From Arcticibacterium luteifluviistationis (GTDB lineage Bacteria > Bacteroidota > Bacteroidia > Cytophagales > Spirosomataceae): a stretch of DNA of 64,000 nucleotides. The stretch spans positions 682,001 to 746,000 of the forward strand of contig NZ_CP029480.1 in the NCBI RefSeq assembly GCF_003258705.1. The letters are read 5' to 3'. A model generated the notes under the pieces. The model did no database searches and was not told the origin of the DNA. It saw nothing but the letters and a program-made list of their open reading frames with translations. Below are positions 10,501 to 19,100 of the stretch, piece after piece (the first letter of the stretch is position 1; every line of letters starts with the position of its first letter). The translations under genes and the position numbers were made by a program.

Positions 10501-10895
10501 ATAGAGAAACTAATCAAAGAACAAAAACTTACACAGGAATGGGGCAACTTTCTGGTGGGGAAAAGGCACAATTAACTTATACAATACTAGGTTCTGCAAT
10601 AGCTTATCAATTTGGTCTGACTCAAGAAGGTATGCAAACTAATTCTTTCCGTTTTATTGCCATTGATGAGGCCTTTAAAGCCCAAGATGAAGAAAAAGCT
10701 AAATACCTTATTAATTTATGTAAGCAACTTCATTTACAGCTACTAGTTGTAACTCCAAGTGATAACATTCATATAGTCGAAAACGACATTTCGTATGTTC
10801 ATTACGTAGAAAGAAGAGATGACAAAATTTCTTGGCTTTATGATATGCCGATTGAACAATTTCAGGAGGAAAAATCAAAATACGTTACTGAATGA
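7512..10895 (+). CDS. jetC: Wadjet defence protein JetC (SMC/MukB-like ATPase)
   Basis: The 1127-residue motor of the Wadjet complex. SMC-like proteins of this class extrude DNA loops using ATP and, in Wadjet, recognise closed circular DNA so that JetD can cut it. The Walker A motif GANGSGKT is at 45-52, the ABC signature LSGGE at 1013-1017 and the Walker B FIAIDEA at 1048-1054. Between them are two long coiled-coil arms (about 260-460 and 640-780) around a hinge-like globular region (about 470-620). A 21-base tandem duplication at 8499-8540 repeats exactly one heptad (LKSKETD) in the first arm. Its TGA overlaps the jetD start. Confidence 0.95.
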   Translation: MWSLFSTSSNTSGFRLQYMEVYNWGTFDNQIFKIEPKGNNSLLTGANGSGKTTFIDALLTLLVPLKNDRFYNQSSGVQKKGDRSEESYVLGHYGDIQKEGDLSATSQKLRGKSTYSVLLASFSNTDEKTITLFQIRSFTNGIMKRTFGIAHKTLNISSDFSKFDAKGNWKKRLDKIHNISNKNWIEYYDSPSKYAERFHKLFGMRSVKALNLFNQVVGIKVLGDLDEFIKTNMLEKRDAENEYNQLKDSFTTLINAKNDIDKAKEQIKQLEPINSIATQLEEIDVKLEKTKKDREKAVYWFAQKGLELADTERKKIENLIQEIYAKILELKSKETDLKSKETDLQVQIKSDEVGRQIKDLENEIVRITKTRDNRKTNLDKYNKLIEKLKFKFSSNEKEFVETRNLAKERRNKCSFETEKERESLRLAKNNSENLKAKIDDGIETVNSLKENNNNIAGRVAQIREDILQNVGATKDEIPFIGELIKVDDLEWESSIEKVLHNFALRLIVPEKYYQAVNKYVNSTNLKGRIIYERYKEFTSLKSLQNHPSDKNLLINKISFKSKSKYIDWIEDCVIKQFNYICADNLSGFNTLDKAITKEGLIKRKGRHEKDDRKHITDRNNYVLGWDNKDKINWWRAEIKNLQDKEKEQIKLIREIERKIKSIVILEEDLSDLFKLFTKYDEIDWKTYANEIQEKEELKSKLENTNEKVKALQKQLEKVQSDIDKNEKEIDSKKDLRRIENDKWESAKSLITSHSALLNQFSENKPDLIDFEEDNEILNEINYSHFSSIRKTFQENIETKNQDLKENKNNLNIKVSSKINAFKNPPENILIKYKSWRSDVSQLSTSLEFIGEYQKKYTDLIEEDLPSFEDKFNSYLQTTIEDKVANFKFFFDKWSDDIKENIGSLNDSLKGIDFSSYPTTTFIQLNANTKREDNITEFKRLLHDSIPNFKEFENSIDAQKNHFNNNIEPFISLLENEKWREKIMDVRSWFEYNAEEINRETNQRTKTYTGMGQLSGGEKAQLTYTILGSAIAYQFGLTQEGMQTNSFRFIAIDEAFKAQDEEKAKYLINLCKQLHLQLLVVTPSDNIHIVENDISYVHYVERRDDKISWLYDMPIEQFQEEKSKYVTE
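8499..8540 (+). repeat. 21-base tandem duplication inside jetC
   Basis: Two perfect head-to-tail copies, 8499-8519 and 8520-8540, beginning TTAAAAAGTAAAG. Each codes for LKSKETD, one complete coiled-coil heptad, so reading frame and helix register are both preserved. Confidence 0.85.
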
Positions 10896-12046
10896 TAAGT
10901 TCTAACGAAATAAAATCAAAAGCTAAAAATAAATACAAGAACTATCTTCAAGCTATAATAAATCAAGAAGATATTTTTCCTTTAGCCATTATTGGTAATA
11001 AAAAACCTAGTAAATCAATTCCCGAATTTAAAAAGGAACTAAATGAGCTTATTGCTTTTTCTAAAGAAAAAAAAGGATTTGGGTATAGTATTACTTACCA
11101 AGAAAGGAAAACAAAAACATTAGGAACTCAGAGTTTTCCTTCAAGTATATATTTTGAAACTAAGCAAGATTTTGAAAAATACCTCAAAATAGAAAAAGAA
11201 GTTAAACAATTTATAACCGATTACAATACTATAAGCAATTGCTTTCCTGAAATCAATCCTTGGTTAGAAAAACATCCAAATAAAGTAATTGCTAATTCTA
11301 ATAATTGGACTGATATTTTGAAAGTATGTAATTACTTCAAATCTGATCCTAAACCGAATTTATATATCAGAGAATTACCAATATCTGTTCATACAAAATT
11401 TATAGAAAATAATACTTCTATCTTGAAAGAGGTACTCGATATTATCATTGAACCCTTTACAAACAAAGACAAAACCATATTTGAAAAGCGTTTTAATTTA
11501 AAATATAGCCAACCACTAATTAGGTTTAAAATTCTAGATTCAAAAATCAGTAAGAACGATTTTTCTGGAATAAATGATATTTCAGTTCCAGCCAATCAAT
11601 TTAACGCATTGAATTTAAACCTTGAAAAGGTTATTGTTGTAGAGAATAAAACAAATCTACACACCATTGCATTAACACTTCCTGAAATGGAAAAGACAAT
11701 TGTAATTTTTGGCAGTGGTTTTAAAGTTGAAAACTTAAAGAATGCTGAATGGTTAAATAAATTAGAAATTTTATACTGGGGAGATTTAGATGTTCAAGGT
11801 TTTGAAATCTTATCTCAAATGAGAAATTATTTCCCGCAAACAAAAAGCTTCCTAATGGACGAAATCACATTTAATAAATTCTTTGAAAATGATAATGGTA
11901 CTTTGTCAAATGTAAATAGCCCCTTAAATCTGACGAAAATAGAAAAGAGTATTTACAAAAAAGTAAAGGAAAATAATTGGAGATTAGAACAAGAAAAAAT
12001 ACCGCTAGAATACGTTAAAGACAATATCTATCAAGAGCAATTCTGA
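10892..12046 (+). CDS. jetD: Wadjet defence nuclease JetD (DUF3322/DUF2220, TOPRIM-like)
   Basis: The 384-residue last gene of the operon. JetD is the TOPRIM-type endonuclease that cuts the plasmid once the JetABC motor has reeled it in. The TOPRIM core is visible: a conserved glutamate (Glu251) at the end of the strand KVIVVE, and the DxD motif in YWGDLDVQG (Asp298, Asp300). The N-terminal 180 residues fit the DUF3322 arm. Both catalytic motifs are intact, so the nuclease is predicted active. It begins in an ATGA overlap with jetC and ends 35 bases before the next gene. No clear terminator follows. Confidence 0.92.
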   Translation: MISSNEIKSKAKNKYKNYLQAIINQEDIFPLAIIGNKKPSKSIPEFKKELNELIAFSKEKKGFGYSITYQERKTKTLGTQSFPSSIYFETKQDFEKYLKIEKEVKQFITDYNTISNCFPEINPWLEKHPNKVIANSNNWTDILKVCNYFKSDPKPNLYIRELPISVHTKFIENNTSILKEVLDIIIEPFTNKDKTIFEKRFNLKYSQPLIRFKILDSKISKNDFSGINDISVPANQFNALNLNLEKVIVVENKTNLHTIALTLPEMEKTIVIFGSGFKVENLKNAEWLNKLEILYWGDLDVQGFEILSQMRNYFPQTKSFLMDEITFNKFFENDNGTLSNVNSPLNLTKIEKSIYKKVKENNWRLEQEKIPLEYVKDNIYQEQF

Positions 12047-12081
12047 AGACCACAAAAAAATAACATCCTTTACAAAGCTGT

Positions 12082-13887
12082 ATGAAAAGTAACCTAACAC
12101 TAGTTCTCACCCTTATATGTTTTGCCGCTTTCGCTCAAGAAAACGACAACATTTCTTGGTGGAATCCTGCAAACAATAGCTTTAGCGTAATTGAAGGTCA
12201 GGCTTGGCCAGAGGAAATAGCCAGACCCTATAGCCGGCTTCCAGAAAGAGCTGAAAAAGACGTAAGCGATGCCATCTGGAATTTGTCAAAAAAATCTGCC
12301 GGACTAATGATAAGGTTTCGGTCAAATGCCAGTGAGATAAAAGTAAGGTACGGCACTACCAATAAGAATAATGGAGAAAAAGTTTTTGAACTTAATCATA
12401 TGCCTGCTACTGGCGTAAGTGGCGTAGATTTATATGCCATTGATGCCGATGGCAATGAGCTTTGGTGTGCAGGTAAAAGGAGTTTCGGCGATACCTGTCA
12501 ATATGATTTCGCTACCCTAAACCCTAACGACACCTACCATAAGCAAGGCCGAGAATATCGCCTTTATTTACCCCTATATAATGAGGTTTCTTGGTTAGAA
12601 ATCGGGACTGATAGTGCTGCTATATTTACGCCACTTGCCACTAGAAAAGAAAAGCCCATAGTAATTTACGGCACCTCTATAGCCCAGGGGGCATGTGCAT
12701 CAAGACCTGGAATGGCTTGGACAAGTATTCTTGGTAGAAAAATGGATAGACCACTTATCAATTTAGGTTTTAGCGGAAATGGTAGATTAGATGCTCCCAT
12801 TATAGGTTTAATGACAGAAATAGATGCCAAAGTTTGGGTGCTAGATTGCCTCCCAAACCTTATTCCTGATGCATGGGAAAGAAGCGGAATTTATAAAGCT
12901 GAAGACTTAAAGCAAAGAATAATTTCCTCTATAAAAGCTTTGCGAAGTAAAAATGCTAACACTCCTATTTTAGTAGTGGAACATGCCGGTTACACACAAT
13001 CACTTATTAGCGAAAACAGAAAAGAGCAATTTGAGACTGCCAATAAGGTTCAGAAAGAAGCTTTTATGCAGTTAAAATCTGAAGGAATTCAAAACCTATA
13101 TTACCTTACAAAGGAAGAAATAAATCTAGGAATAGATGATATGGTGGACGGCACACACCCTACTGACCTAGGTATGCAGCATTATGCGGAAGCCTATGAA
13201 AACAAACTGAGAACTATACTGAAAGAACCTAAAGGTGTGTTTAGCACTACCATTCCTGTTACGCAATACAGAGAGCCTGGCAATTATGACTGGGAAACCC
13301 GTCATAACGAACTCTTAGAAATTAGCAAGTCGGATACTCCAAAATCAGTCATCTTAGCCAACTCTATTGTTCATTATTGGGGTGGCATACCACGTGCTAA
13401 TATGGCTAGGGAAGAAAATTCTTGGGAAAAATCCTTTACTCCTGCTGGCTTAAGAAATTACGCGTATGGTTGGGATAGAATTGAAAACGTAATTTGGCGA
13501 GTATATCATGGCGAACTAGATGGTTTTGATGCCGAAAACATCTTGGTGATGATTGGCACAAATAACATCCACCTTAACAGTAATGAAGAAATAGTAGCTG
13601 GTTTGAAAATGCTTATTGACGCCATAAAAGAAAGACAGCCTAAAGCTAATATTAGATTAATGGGTTTACTTCCAAGAAGAGATTATGAAGAAAGAATAGT
13701 GAACCTTAATGTTTCTATAGCCGCATTGGCAGGAGACAGTAATGTGTCTTATGCTGATTTAGGGAAAGGTTTTATTCAGGTAGATGGGAAAATAAAAGAA
13801 AACTTATTTTCTGATGGACTTCACCCAAATGAGCAGGGCTACCTTATTTTAAGAAAAGGGATCAAGCCGCTTTTAGGTTTAAAATAG
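12082..13887 (+). CDS. secreted protein with two SGNH/GDSL hydrolase domains
   Basis: A 601-residue exported protein with a signal peptide ending near residue 19 (FAAFAQ). Residues 35-185 form the beta-sandwich found before this esterase family, including the GVDLY motif at about 114-118 that names the GxDLY domain. A first SGNH domain (about 190-375) has the nucleophile in YGTSIAQG (Ser199) and the Asp/His pair in DGTHPTD. A second domain (about 405-600) has a divergent first block, ANSIVHYWGG, but keeps GTNNI and the Asp/His block SDGLHPNEQGY. Such enzymes deacetylate sugars or cleave simple esters; the substrate is unknown. It follows jetD by 35 bases but has no evident link to Wadjet. Confidence 0.88.
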   Translation: MKSNLTLVLTLICFAAFAQENDNISWWNPANNSFSVIEGQAWPEEIARPYSRLPERAEKDVSDAIWNLSKKSAGLMIRFRSNASEIKVRYGTTNKNNGEKVFELNHMPATGVSGVDLYAIDADGNELWCAGKRSFGDTCQYDFATLNPNDTYHKQGREYRLYLPLYNEVSWLEIGTDSAAIFTPLATRKEKPIVIYGTSIAQGACASRPGMAWTSILGRKMDRPLINLGFSGNGRLDAPIIGLMTEIDAKVWVLDCLPNLIPDAWERSGIYKAEDLKQRIISSIKALRSKNANTPILVVEHAGYTQSLISENRKEQFETANKVQKEAFMQLKSEGIQNLYYLTKEEINLGIDDMVDGTHPTDLGMQHYAEAYENKLRTILKEPKGVFSTTIPVTQYREPGNYDWETRHNELLEISKSDTPKSVILANSIVHYWGGIPRANMAREENSWEKSFTPAGLRNYAYGWDRIENVIWRVYHGELDGFDAENILVMIGTNNIHLNSNEEIVAGLKMLIDAIKERQPKANIRLMGLLPRRDYEERIVNLNVSIAALAGDSNVSYADLGKGFIQVDGKIKENLFSDGLHPNEQGYLILRKGIKPLLGLK

Positions 13888-13905
13888 AGGCCATTGAACA
13901 CAAAA

Positions 13906-13932
13906 AAGGCTCGCTTTTTACAAGCGAGCCTT
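13906..13932. terminator. bidirectional terminator
   Basis: A perfect 10-base stem (AAGGCTCGCT / AGCGAGCCTT) with a 7-base loop lies between two convergent genes, with an A run on one side and a T-rich run on the other. It can end the SGNH gene and trxA. Confidence 0.8.
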
Positions 13933-13955
13933 ATATATATCTTTAAAGATACTAA

Positions 13956-14279
13956 TTACATAGCAGCTTCTAACTTCTGTGTCAATACGTGCTTAGGAAC
14001 TGCTCCTACAATTTTGTCAACCATTTCTCCCTTTTTGAAAATCATCAAAGTAGGGATAGAACGGATACCGAATTCCATAGGTGTAGCACTGTTAGCGTCT
14101 ACATCCATTTTACCCACTACCGCTTGGCCTTCATATTCACCAGCAATTTCTTCTACTACTGGTCCAATCATTTTACAAGGTCCGCACCACTCAGCCCAAA
14201 AGTCAACCAATACTGGTTTTTCTGAAGCTATTAATTCTTTGAAGTTTGCGTCGTTTATTTCTATTGCTTTACCTGCCAT
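13956..14279 (-). CDS. trxA: thioredoxin
   Basis: A 107-residue cytoplasmic thioredoxin of exactly the usual length. The redox centre WCGPC is at 31-35 and is followed by KMIGP; the cis-proline motif (SIPTLMIF) is present in the second half. It reduces protein disulfides, recycled by thioredoxin reductase. It is convergent with the SGNH gene and shares its terminator. In Bacteroidota trxA often lies near dnaE, as it does here. Confidence 0.97.
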   Translation of the reverse strand: MAGKAIEINDANFKELIASEKPVLVDFWAEWCGPCKMIGPVVEEIAGEYEGQAVVGKMDVDANSATPMEFGIRSIPTLMIFKKGEMVDKIVGAVPKHVLTQKLEAAM

Positions 14280-14647
14280 TTCTTGTTATTATTTGAGTTC
14301 GCATATGTAACATCTTGCTAGTTTGATTTAGTTCCACAGTAATTATATTCTCTTCTAAAGTGTGATAATCATCACAAAACAAAAGCTCAGTAAAATCAAG
14401 TCATCATGCTATCTTAGGGTTCCCCTGATAAATGACTAAAAAAATGGTACCAGAAATACTAAAAGACTATAATTAAGTGCTCTGTAAAAATCGTTGTTAC
14501 TTTTCTCATTTATAAAATACTTCTAGGTAAATAATTATCTATTTATTCAAGAACTACCCCATTCTAATACTTTTAAAACACTAAATTGACCAATACTATC
14601 AATAAAATACCACCAATATTATCAAACAGTTGATTTAATATTAAATA
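14280..14647. other. A+T-rich intergenic region between divergent trxA and the HhH protein gene
   Basis: About 370 bases with no open frame worth calling and no RNA gene recognised. It must hold the trxA promoter, but no match to the Bacteroidota consensus was found on the minus strand. Confidence 0.4.
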
Positions 14648-14679
14648 ATTGTTAAGTTTAAAGGTCTACTCTAGCTTTG
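14648..14679 (+). promoter_or_regulatory. promoter of the Lys/Ala-rich HhH protein gene
   Basis: ATTG at 14648-14651, a 20-base spacer, then TAGCTTTG at 14672-14679, which fits TAnnTTTG. Transcription would begin about 30 bases before the ATG at 14717. Confidence 0.55.
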
Positions 14680-14716
14680 AAGAGTAAGAAATAAAATTTT
14701 AAAATATCTATAAGCG

Positions 14717-15520
14717 ATGTCCAAGAAACAACTGGCAAAAGATGCCTTGAAATCATTCCTGAAAACTGTTAAAAAAATAAAATCCTTTGACTTAAAGAAA
14801 ACCTTTACTGAGGATGGGAAGACTTATTCTATGCTGTCTCTTATTGTGAAGCATAAAAAAGGAGATGTTCCTGAACCTAAATTAGAAACTAAGCCAAAAA
14901 AAGAAAAAAAAGACGATAAAGGCTCTAAGAAGTCTGCTAAGAAAAAGGATAAATCTAAAGGTAAAAAAAAAACTAAATACGAAAAAACTAAGCTTGTAAC
15001 GCCAAAACCTCTAGCCGTTAAGGTAACTATTACTAAAACTCCAGAGATTAAGCCAAGCCCGGTAGCTAAACCATTAGTGGTTAAAGCTACGGCAAAACCA
15101 GCAGCTAGTAAAGCAGTAACACCTGCGGTCAAAACTCCGGCAATACCTGCGGCTAGTAAAGCAGCAACACCTGCGGTCAAAGCCCCTGCAAAACCTGCGG
15201 CTAGCAAAGCAGTAACACCTGCGGTCAAAAGTGCAACTACTCGATCTAGAAAACCTACTGTTGGAGACAACCTTAAGTTGATTGAAGGGATTGGACCTAA
15301 AATAGAATCTTTCTTAAAAGAAGATGGTATCGATACTTTTGAGAAGTTATCAAAAGCTAATCCTGAAGAAATTCAGAAAATGTTAGTTGCCAAAGGCGGA
15401 ACAAGGTATAATGCTAACAATCCGACCACATGGCCTGAGCAAGCTGCTTTAGCTGCCAAAGGTGATATGGAGGCTTTTAAAGCTTTAAAATTAGAATTAA
15501 AGGGAGGAAAAAGAGCTTAA
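14717..15520 (+). CDS. Lys/Ala/Pro-rich protein with C-terminal helix-hairpin-helix domain
   Basis: The 267-residue protein has three parts: a short N-terminal domain (1-50), a strongly basic low-complexity linker (about 55-180) like histone H1 tails, and a C-terminal domain (about 183-265) with the helix-hairpin-helix motif LIEGIGPKIESFL. The linker contains 16-residue tandem repeats of the type AASKAVTPAVKTPAIP, encoded by a 48-base DNA repeat. The C-terminal domain resembles the tail that many Bacteroidota carry on ribosomal protein L21, including the TTWPEQAALAAKG segment. A DNA- or RNA-binding architectural role is likely from the basic tail plus HhH; the exact role is unknown. It stands alone between its own promoter and a strong terminator. 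Confidence 0.8.
   Translation: MSKKQLAKDALKSFLKTVKKIKSFDLKKTFTEDGKTYSMLSLIVKHKKGDVPEPKLETKPKKEKKDDKGSKKSAKKKDKSKGKKKTKYEKTKLVTPKPLAVKVTITKTPEIKPSPVAKPLVVKATAKPAASKAVTPAVKTPAIPAASKAATPAVKAPAKPAASKAVTPAVKSATTRSRKPTVGDNLKLIEGIGPKIESFLKEDGIDTFEKLSKANPEEIQKMLVAKGGTRYNANNPTTWPEQAALAAKGDMEAFKALKLELKGGKRA
15101..15229 (+). repeat. 48-base in-frame tandem repeat (about 2.7 copies)
   Basis: Copies begin at 15101, 15149 and 15197, each starting GCNGCTAGYAAAGCAG. Unit length is a multiple of three, giving 16-residue protein repeats in the basic linker. Copy number is likely to vary between strains. Confidence 0.85.
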
Positions 15521-15535
15521 GTCCAGCTATTTAAC

Positions 15536-15578
15536 AAATAAAAGGTCTCATCATTTTAAATGATGAGACCTTTTATTT
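15536..15578. terminator. bidirectional terminator
   Basis: A 21-base perfect inverted repeat around base 15557, with core AAAAGGTCTCATCATTT and flanking A and T tracts. It separates the HhH gene from the convergent gene at 15603 and can end both. Confidence 0.85.
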
Positions 15579-15602
15579 GTTGAGGATTCGAAAGAAATTT
15601 GC

Positions 15603-15998
15603 TTACCTAGCTATAATACCCGCTTTCCCATATTCTTCTACCATCTCTAAGGCTTCATCTTTGATGGTATCTTTAGGAAATAAATAGACCTTATCTTTCA
15701 GCTTATTTTCTTCAAAAAAAGTAACCTTGTATTCATTATTCAACCTAAAAAGCTCTGGCTGAATCATTTCTATTTTAGCGGAAGAGTTAGCAGGCAAATG
15801 ATCTATTTGCTTTCTAGTTAAGGTAGTTTGATCTTTTTCATCAAAACCATGAGAAACTATCAAGACCATTTCTAGGTCTACCGGCTTATTATTAAAAATG
15901 TAGGTATTCCAGTCGTCACATAAGAAAATCTCATTATGCTCTTTTATAACAGCAATAAAAACGTCTTTAACTTCTGGTATGTGTATGTCTTTTTTCAT
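15603..15998 (-). CDS. conserved-looking cytoplasmic protein of unknown function
   Basis: A 131-residue protein starting at the ATG at 15998 (MKKDIHIPEV); a longer frame opening at a TTG upstream is less likely. It has no signal peptide or membrane segment. It alternates hydrophobic strands and charged turns (VFIAVIKE, MVLIVSHGFDE, YKVTFFEEN), suggesting a compact alpha/beta fold, and ends with a helical acidic segment. No family is recognised. It lies 119 bases downstream of dnaE on the same strand and may be co-transcribed with it. Confidence 0.7.
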   Translation of the reverse strand: MKKDIHIPEVKDVFIAVIKEHNEIFLCDDWNTYIFNNKPVDLEMVLIVSHGFDEKDQTTLTRKQIDHLPANSSAKIEMIQPELFRLNNEYKVTFFEENKLKDKVYLFPKDTIKDEALEMVEEYGKAGIIAR

Positions 15999-16117
15999 AG
16001 TATCTATCCCTATTAGGCACAATAGGCTTTTCGTTCTAAACAGCCTTAGCTGTCCAGTTTTTAGTTCTTCGTTGTATTTCGATTTCTTATAAGGTCAATA
16101 AATATTATATCAGAAAC

Positions 16118-19100
16118 CTAAGCAAAGGTTACATTCCCTTCACCCAACAGTTCATTCAATTCCTGATAAACCTCTTTATTAATGTCTATCTTAGAATTTC
16201 GGCTAAATAGGTTAAGATTTAATTCTTCTGCATTATCGAATATGCTGAATTTAAGCTCAAAATCACCTGGGTGAGATGTACTTACCTTTCTTAGGTTTTG
16301 AATAAAGCTTTCGTTTATTTTATTCAAGTCTATTTTAAGATTAACCTCCTTGAAATATTGCTTTTTAACTTCAGAAAGAAGCTTCATTTCTTTGGGCTTA
16401 AATTCAAATTCGTCCTCCCTATTCCATCTCGACTGTATTTTCCCTCTAATGAATAAAAATTGGCCCTCCATCAGATAATTATTAAAGGTCACGTGGTCTT
16501 TTCCAAAGAGCATCATTTCTAAAGAGCCCGCATAATCTTCTAGTTTGAAAATAGCAAACGGATTACCATTTTTAGATTGCCTATGCTGCACCATAGTAAT
16601 TACTCCACCCACACTAAAATCTCTGTCCTTATTCTCTGGAAGCATTAAAGTATCCAAAGGCTTACAAAGACTCATTTCAATAGAGAACTGGTCAAGAGGG
16701 TGTCCAGAAATATAAAAACCTACTACTTCCTTTTCATACTTTAATCTTTCAATATTACCCCATGGTTCTACTTTTTCAGGAATAGGACTTGCCACAGCTC
16801 CACCTCCAGCACTATCACCAAATAAAGAGGCTTGTGCAGAATCTTTGTCCTCCTGAATCTTATTGGCATAGCGAATAAGCATCTCAATAAAATTTCCACC
16901 TTGTGGATATTGAGCAAAATACTGGCTCCTATCAACTTCTTCAAAACAATCAAAACCTCCTGCATAAACTAAAGATTCTAAGGTTTTCTTATTGACCGTT
17001 CTGAGTGTAATTCTGGTCATAAAGTCGTAGATATCTTTATACGGCCCTTGTTCCCTATTGGTTATAATATCATCTACGGCTGCGTCTCCACTTCCTTTAA
17101 TTCCGGCAAGGCCAAATCTAATTTCTCCGTTTTCATTAACACCAAAACGCTTCGCAGACTCATTGACATCAGGTCCTAATACCGGTAAACCCAAAGCCCT
17201 ACATTCCTCCATAAAGAAGGTAATCTTATCAATATTTCCTAGCTGTGAGGTCAATACCCCCGCCATATACTCAGACGGATAATGCGTCTTTAAATAAGCC
17301 GTTTGATAGGCCACAAAAGCGTAACAGGTAGAGTGAGATTTATTAAAGGCATACTGAGCAAAAGCCTCCCAGTCTTTCCATACTTTATTTAAAATTTCTT
17401 CTGGATGTCCATTTTCAGCACCGCCTTCAAGAAACTTACTCTTTAATTTATTCAGTACCTCTATCTGCTTTTTACCCATGGCCTTTCTAAGTACATCGGC
17501 ATCACCTTTAGTGAAGTTTGCTAGCTTCTGAGACAAAAGCATCACTTGCTCTTGATAAACTGTAATACCATAACTTTCAGAAAGGTACTCTTCCATTTCT
17601 GGCAAGTCATAGGTAATTTCTTGCTTACCATGCTTACGCAAAATAAAATCAGGAATATAGGCAATAGGCCCAGGACGATACAGGGCGTTCATAGCAATCA
17701 AGTCACCAAACTGATCAGGTTTAAGCTCCTTCATGTACTTTTTCATCCCATCAGACTCAAACTGGAAAATTGCGTTGGTCTCCCCTCTTTGAAAAAGTCC
17801 GTATGTTTCAGGGTCATCTAGCGGAATATAATCTATTCCGTTCTCCATCAGGTCTAGCGTCCTTTTCTGCTTTTCCGTAGCATTATCAGGATCGATTCCC
17901 TGACCATGATTCTCTTTAATCATTCTGAGGGCTTCCTTGATAATCGTAAGATTTCGTAGACCCAAAAAGTCCATCTTGATTACCCCAGCATCCTCAATTA
18001 TTTTACCTTCATATTGCGTTACCAAAAGGTCAGAGTCTTTGGAAGTACTTACAGGAACAATATCAGATAAATCATGCGGAGCAATGATAATTCCTGCCGC
18101 GTGAATACCCGTGTTTCTTACTGTTCCTTCTAGTTTTTCCGCTTGCTTTAACACCTTGGCTTCCAGACCCGTGCCATGGTAAAAATCTCTAATTTTCTGA
18201 ACATTAGCAACCTCTTCAGGGCTTAGTCCTAAAGAAGACAAACTTTTATGAGGCCCTGTTTCTGAATAGTGAATAAGCTTTTCAAAATTCATTCCATAAG
18301 ATGGCTTATCAGGCACCATCTTAGCTATATAATTGGCATCAGCTAACGGTAGCTCCATTACCCTAGATACATCCTTAATGGCCGATTTAGTGGCCATAGT
18401 ACCGTAAGTAATAATCTGAGCTACTTGGTTTTTACCATATTTATCTACCACATAATCAATAACCTTTTGACGACCTTCATCATCAAAATCGGTATCAATA
18501 TCGGGCATTGACTTTCTATCTGGGTTAAGAAAACGCTCAAAAAGCAGGTTATACTTAATGGGGTCAATATTGGTAATTTCAATACAATACGCCACCACAG
18601 AACCTGCCGCAGACCCCCTACCAGGGCCAATCATCACATCAAGCTTTCTTCCTGCATCAATAAAGTCCATCACAATGAGGAAATACCCAGCAAAACCCAT
18701 GGTTCTAATGGTGAATAGCTCAAAATCAATTCGCTCTTTTACTTCTTCCGTAATTTCTCCATAGCGTTTCTTTGCCCCTTCATAGGTCAAATGCTGTAAA
18801 TACTCCCACTGATTTAGCTTATCGTCGGCATGTTTTTTAAACTCCTCTGGAATTGGGAAGTTGGGAAGCATGATATCCTGCTTAAGTTCCAGCGTCTCTA
18901 CTTTCCCTACTATTTCATTGGTATTATCTATAGCCGCCGGAATGTCGCTAAAAAGCTGCGTCATTTCCGCCGTAGTCTTGAAATAGAACTGGTCGTTATA
19001 AAAAGCAAACCTTCCACTTTTACTACCGCCCTGATCATCGTAGTCCTTCATTTTGGGCGTAGCCATTTTTTCGTTGGTGTTTACACACAACAAAATATCA

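Noticed and set aside
13894-14310. 138-codon frame opposite trxA
   Set aside because: It is the antisense shadow of thioredoxin, whose codon structure and motifs are clear.
15101-15229. possible CRISPR-like array
   Set aside because: The 48-base repeats are head-to-tail without spacers and code for in-frame protein repeats.
14824-15270. 148-codon alanine-rich frame opposite the HhH protein gene
   Set aside because: Produced by reading the Lys/Ala repeat backwards; the plus-strand frame has a promoter, start and domain.
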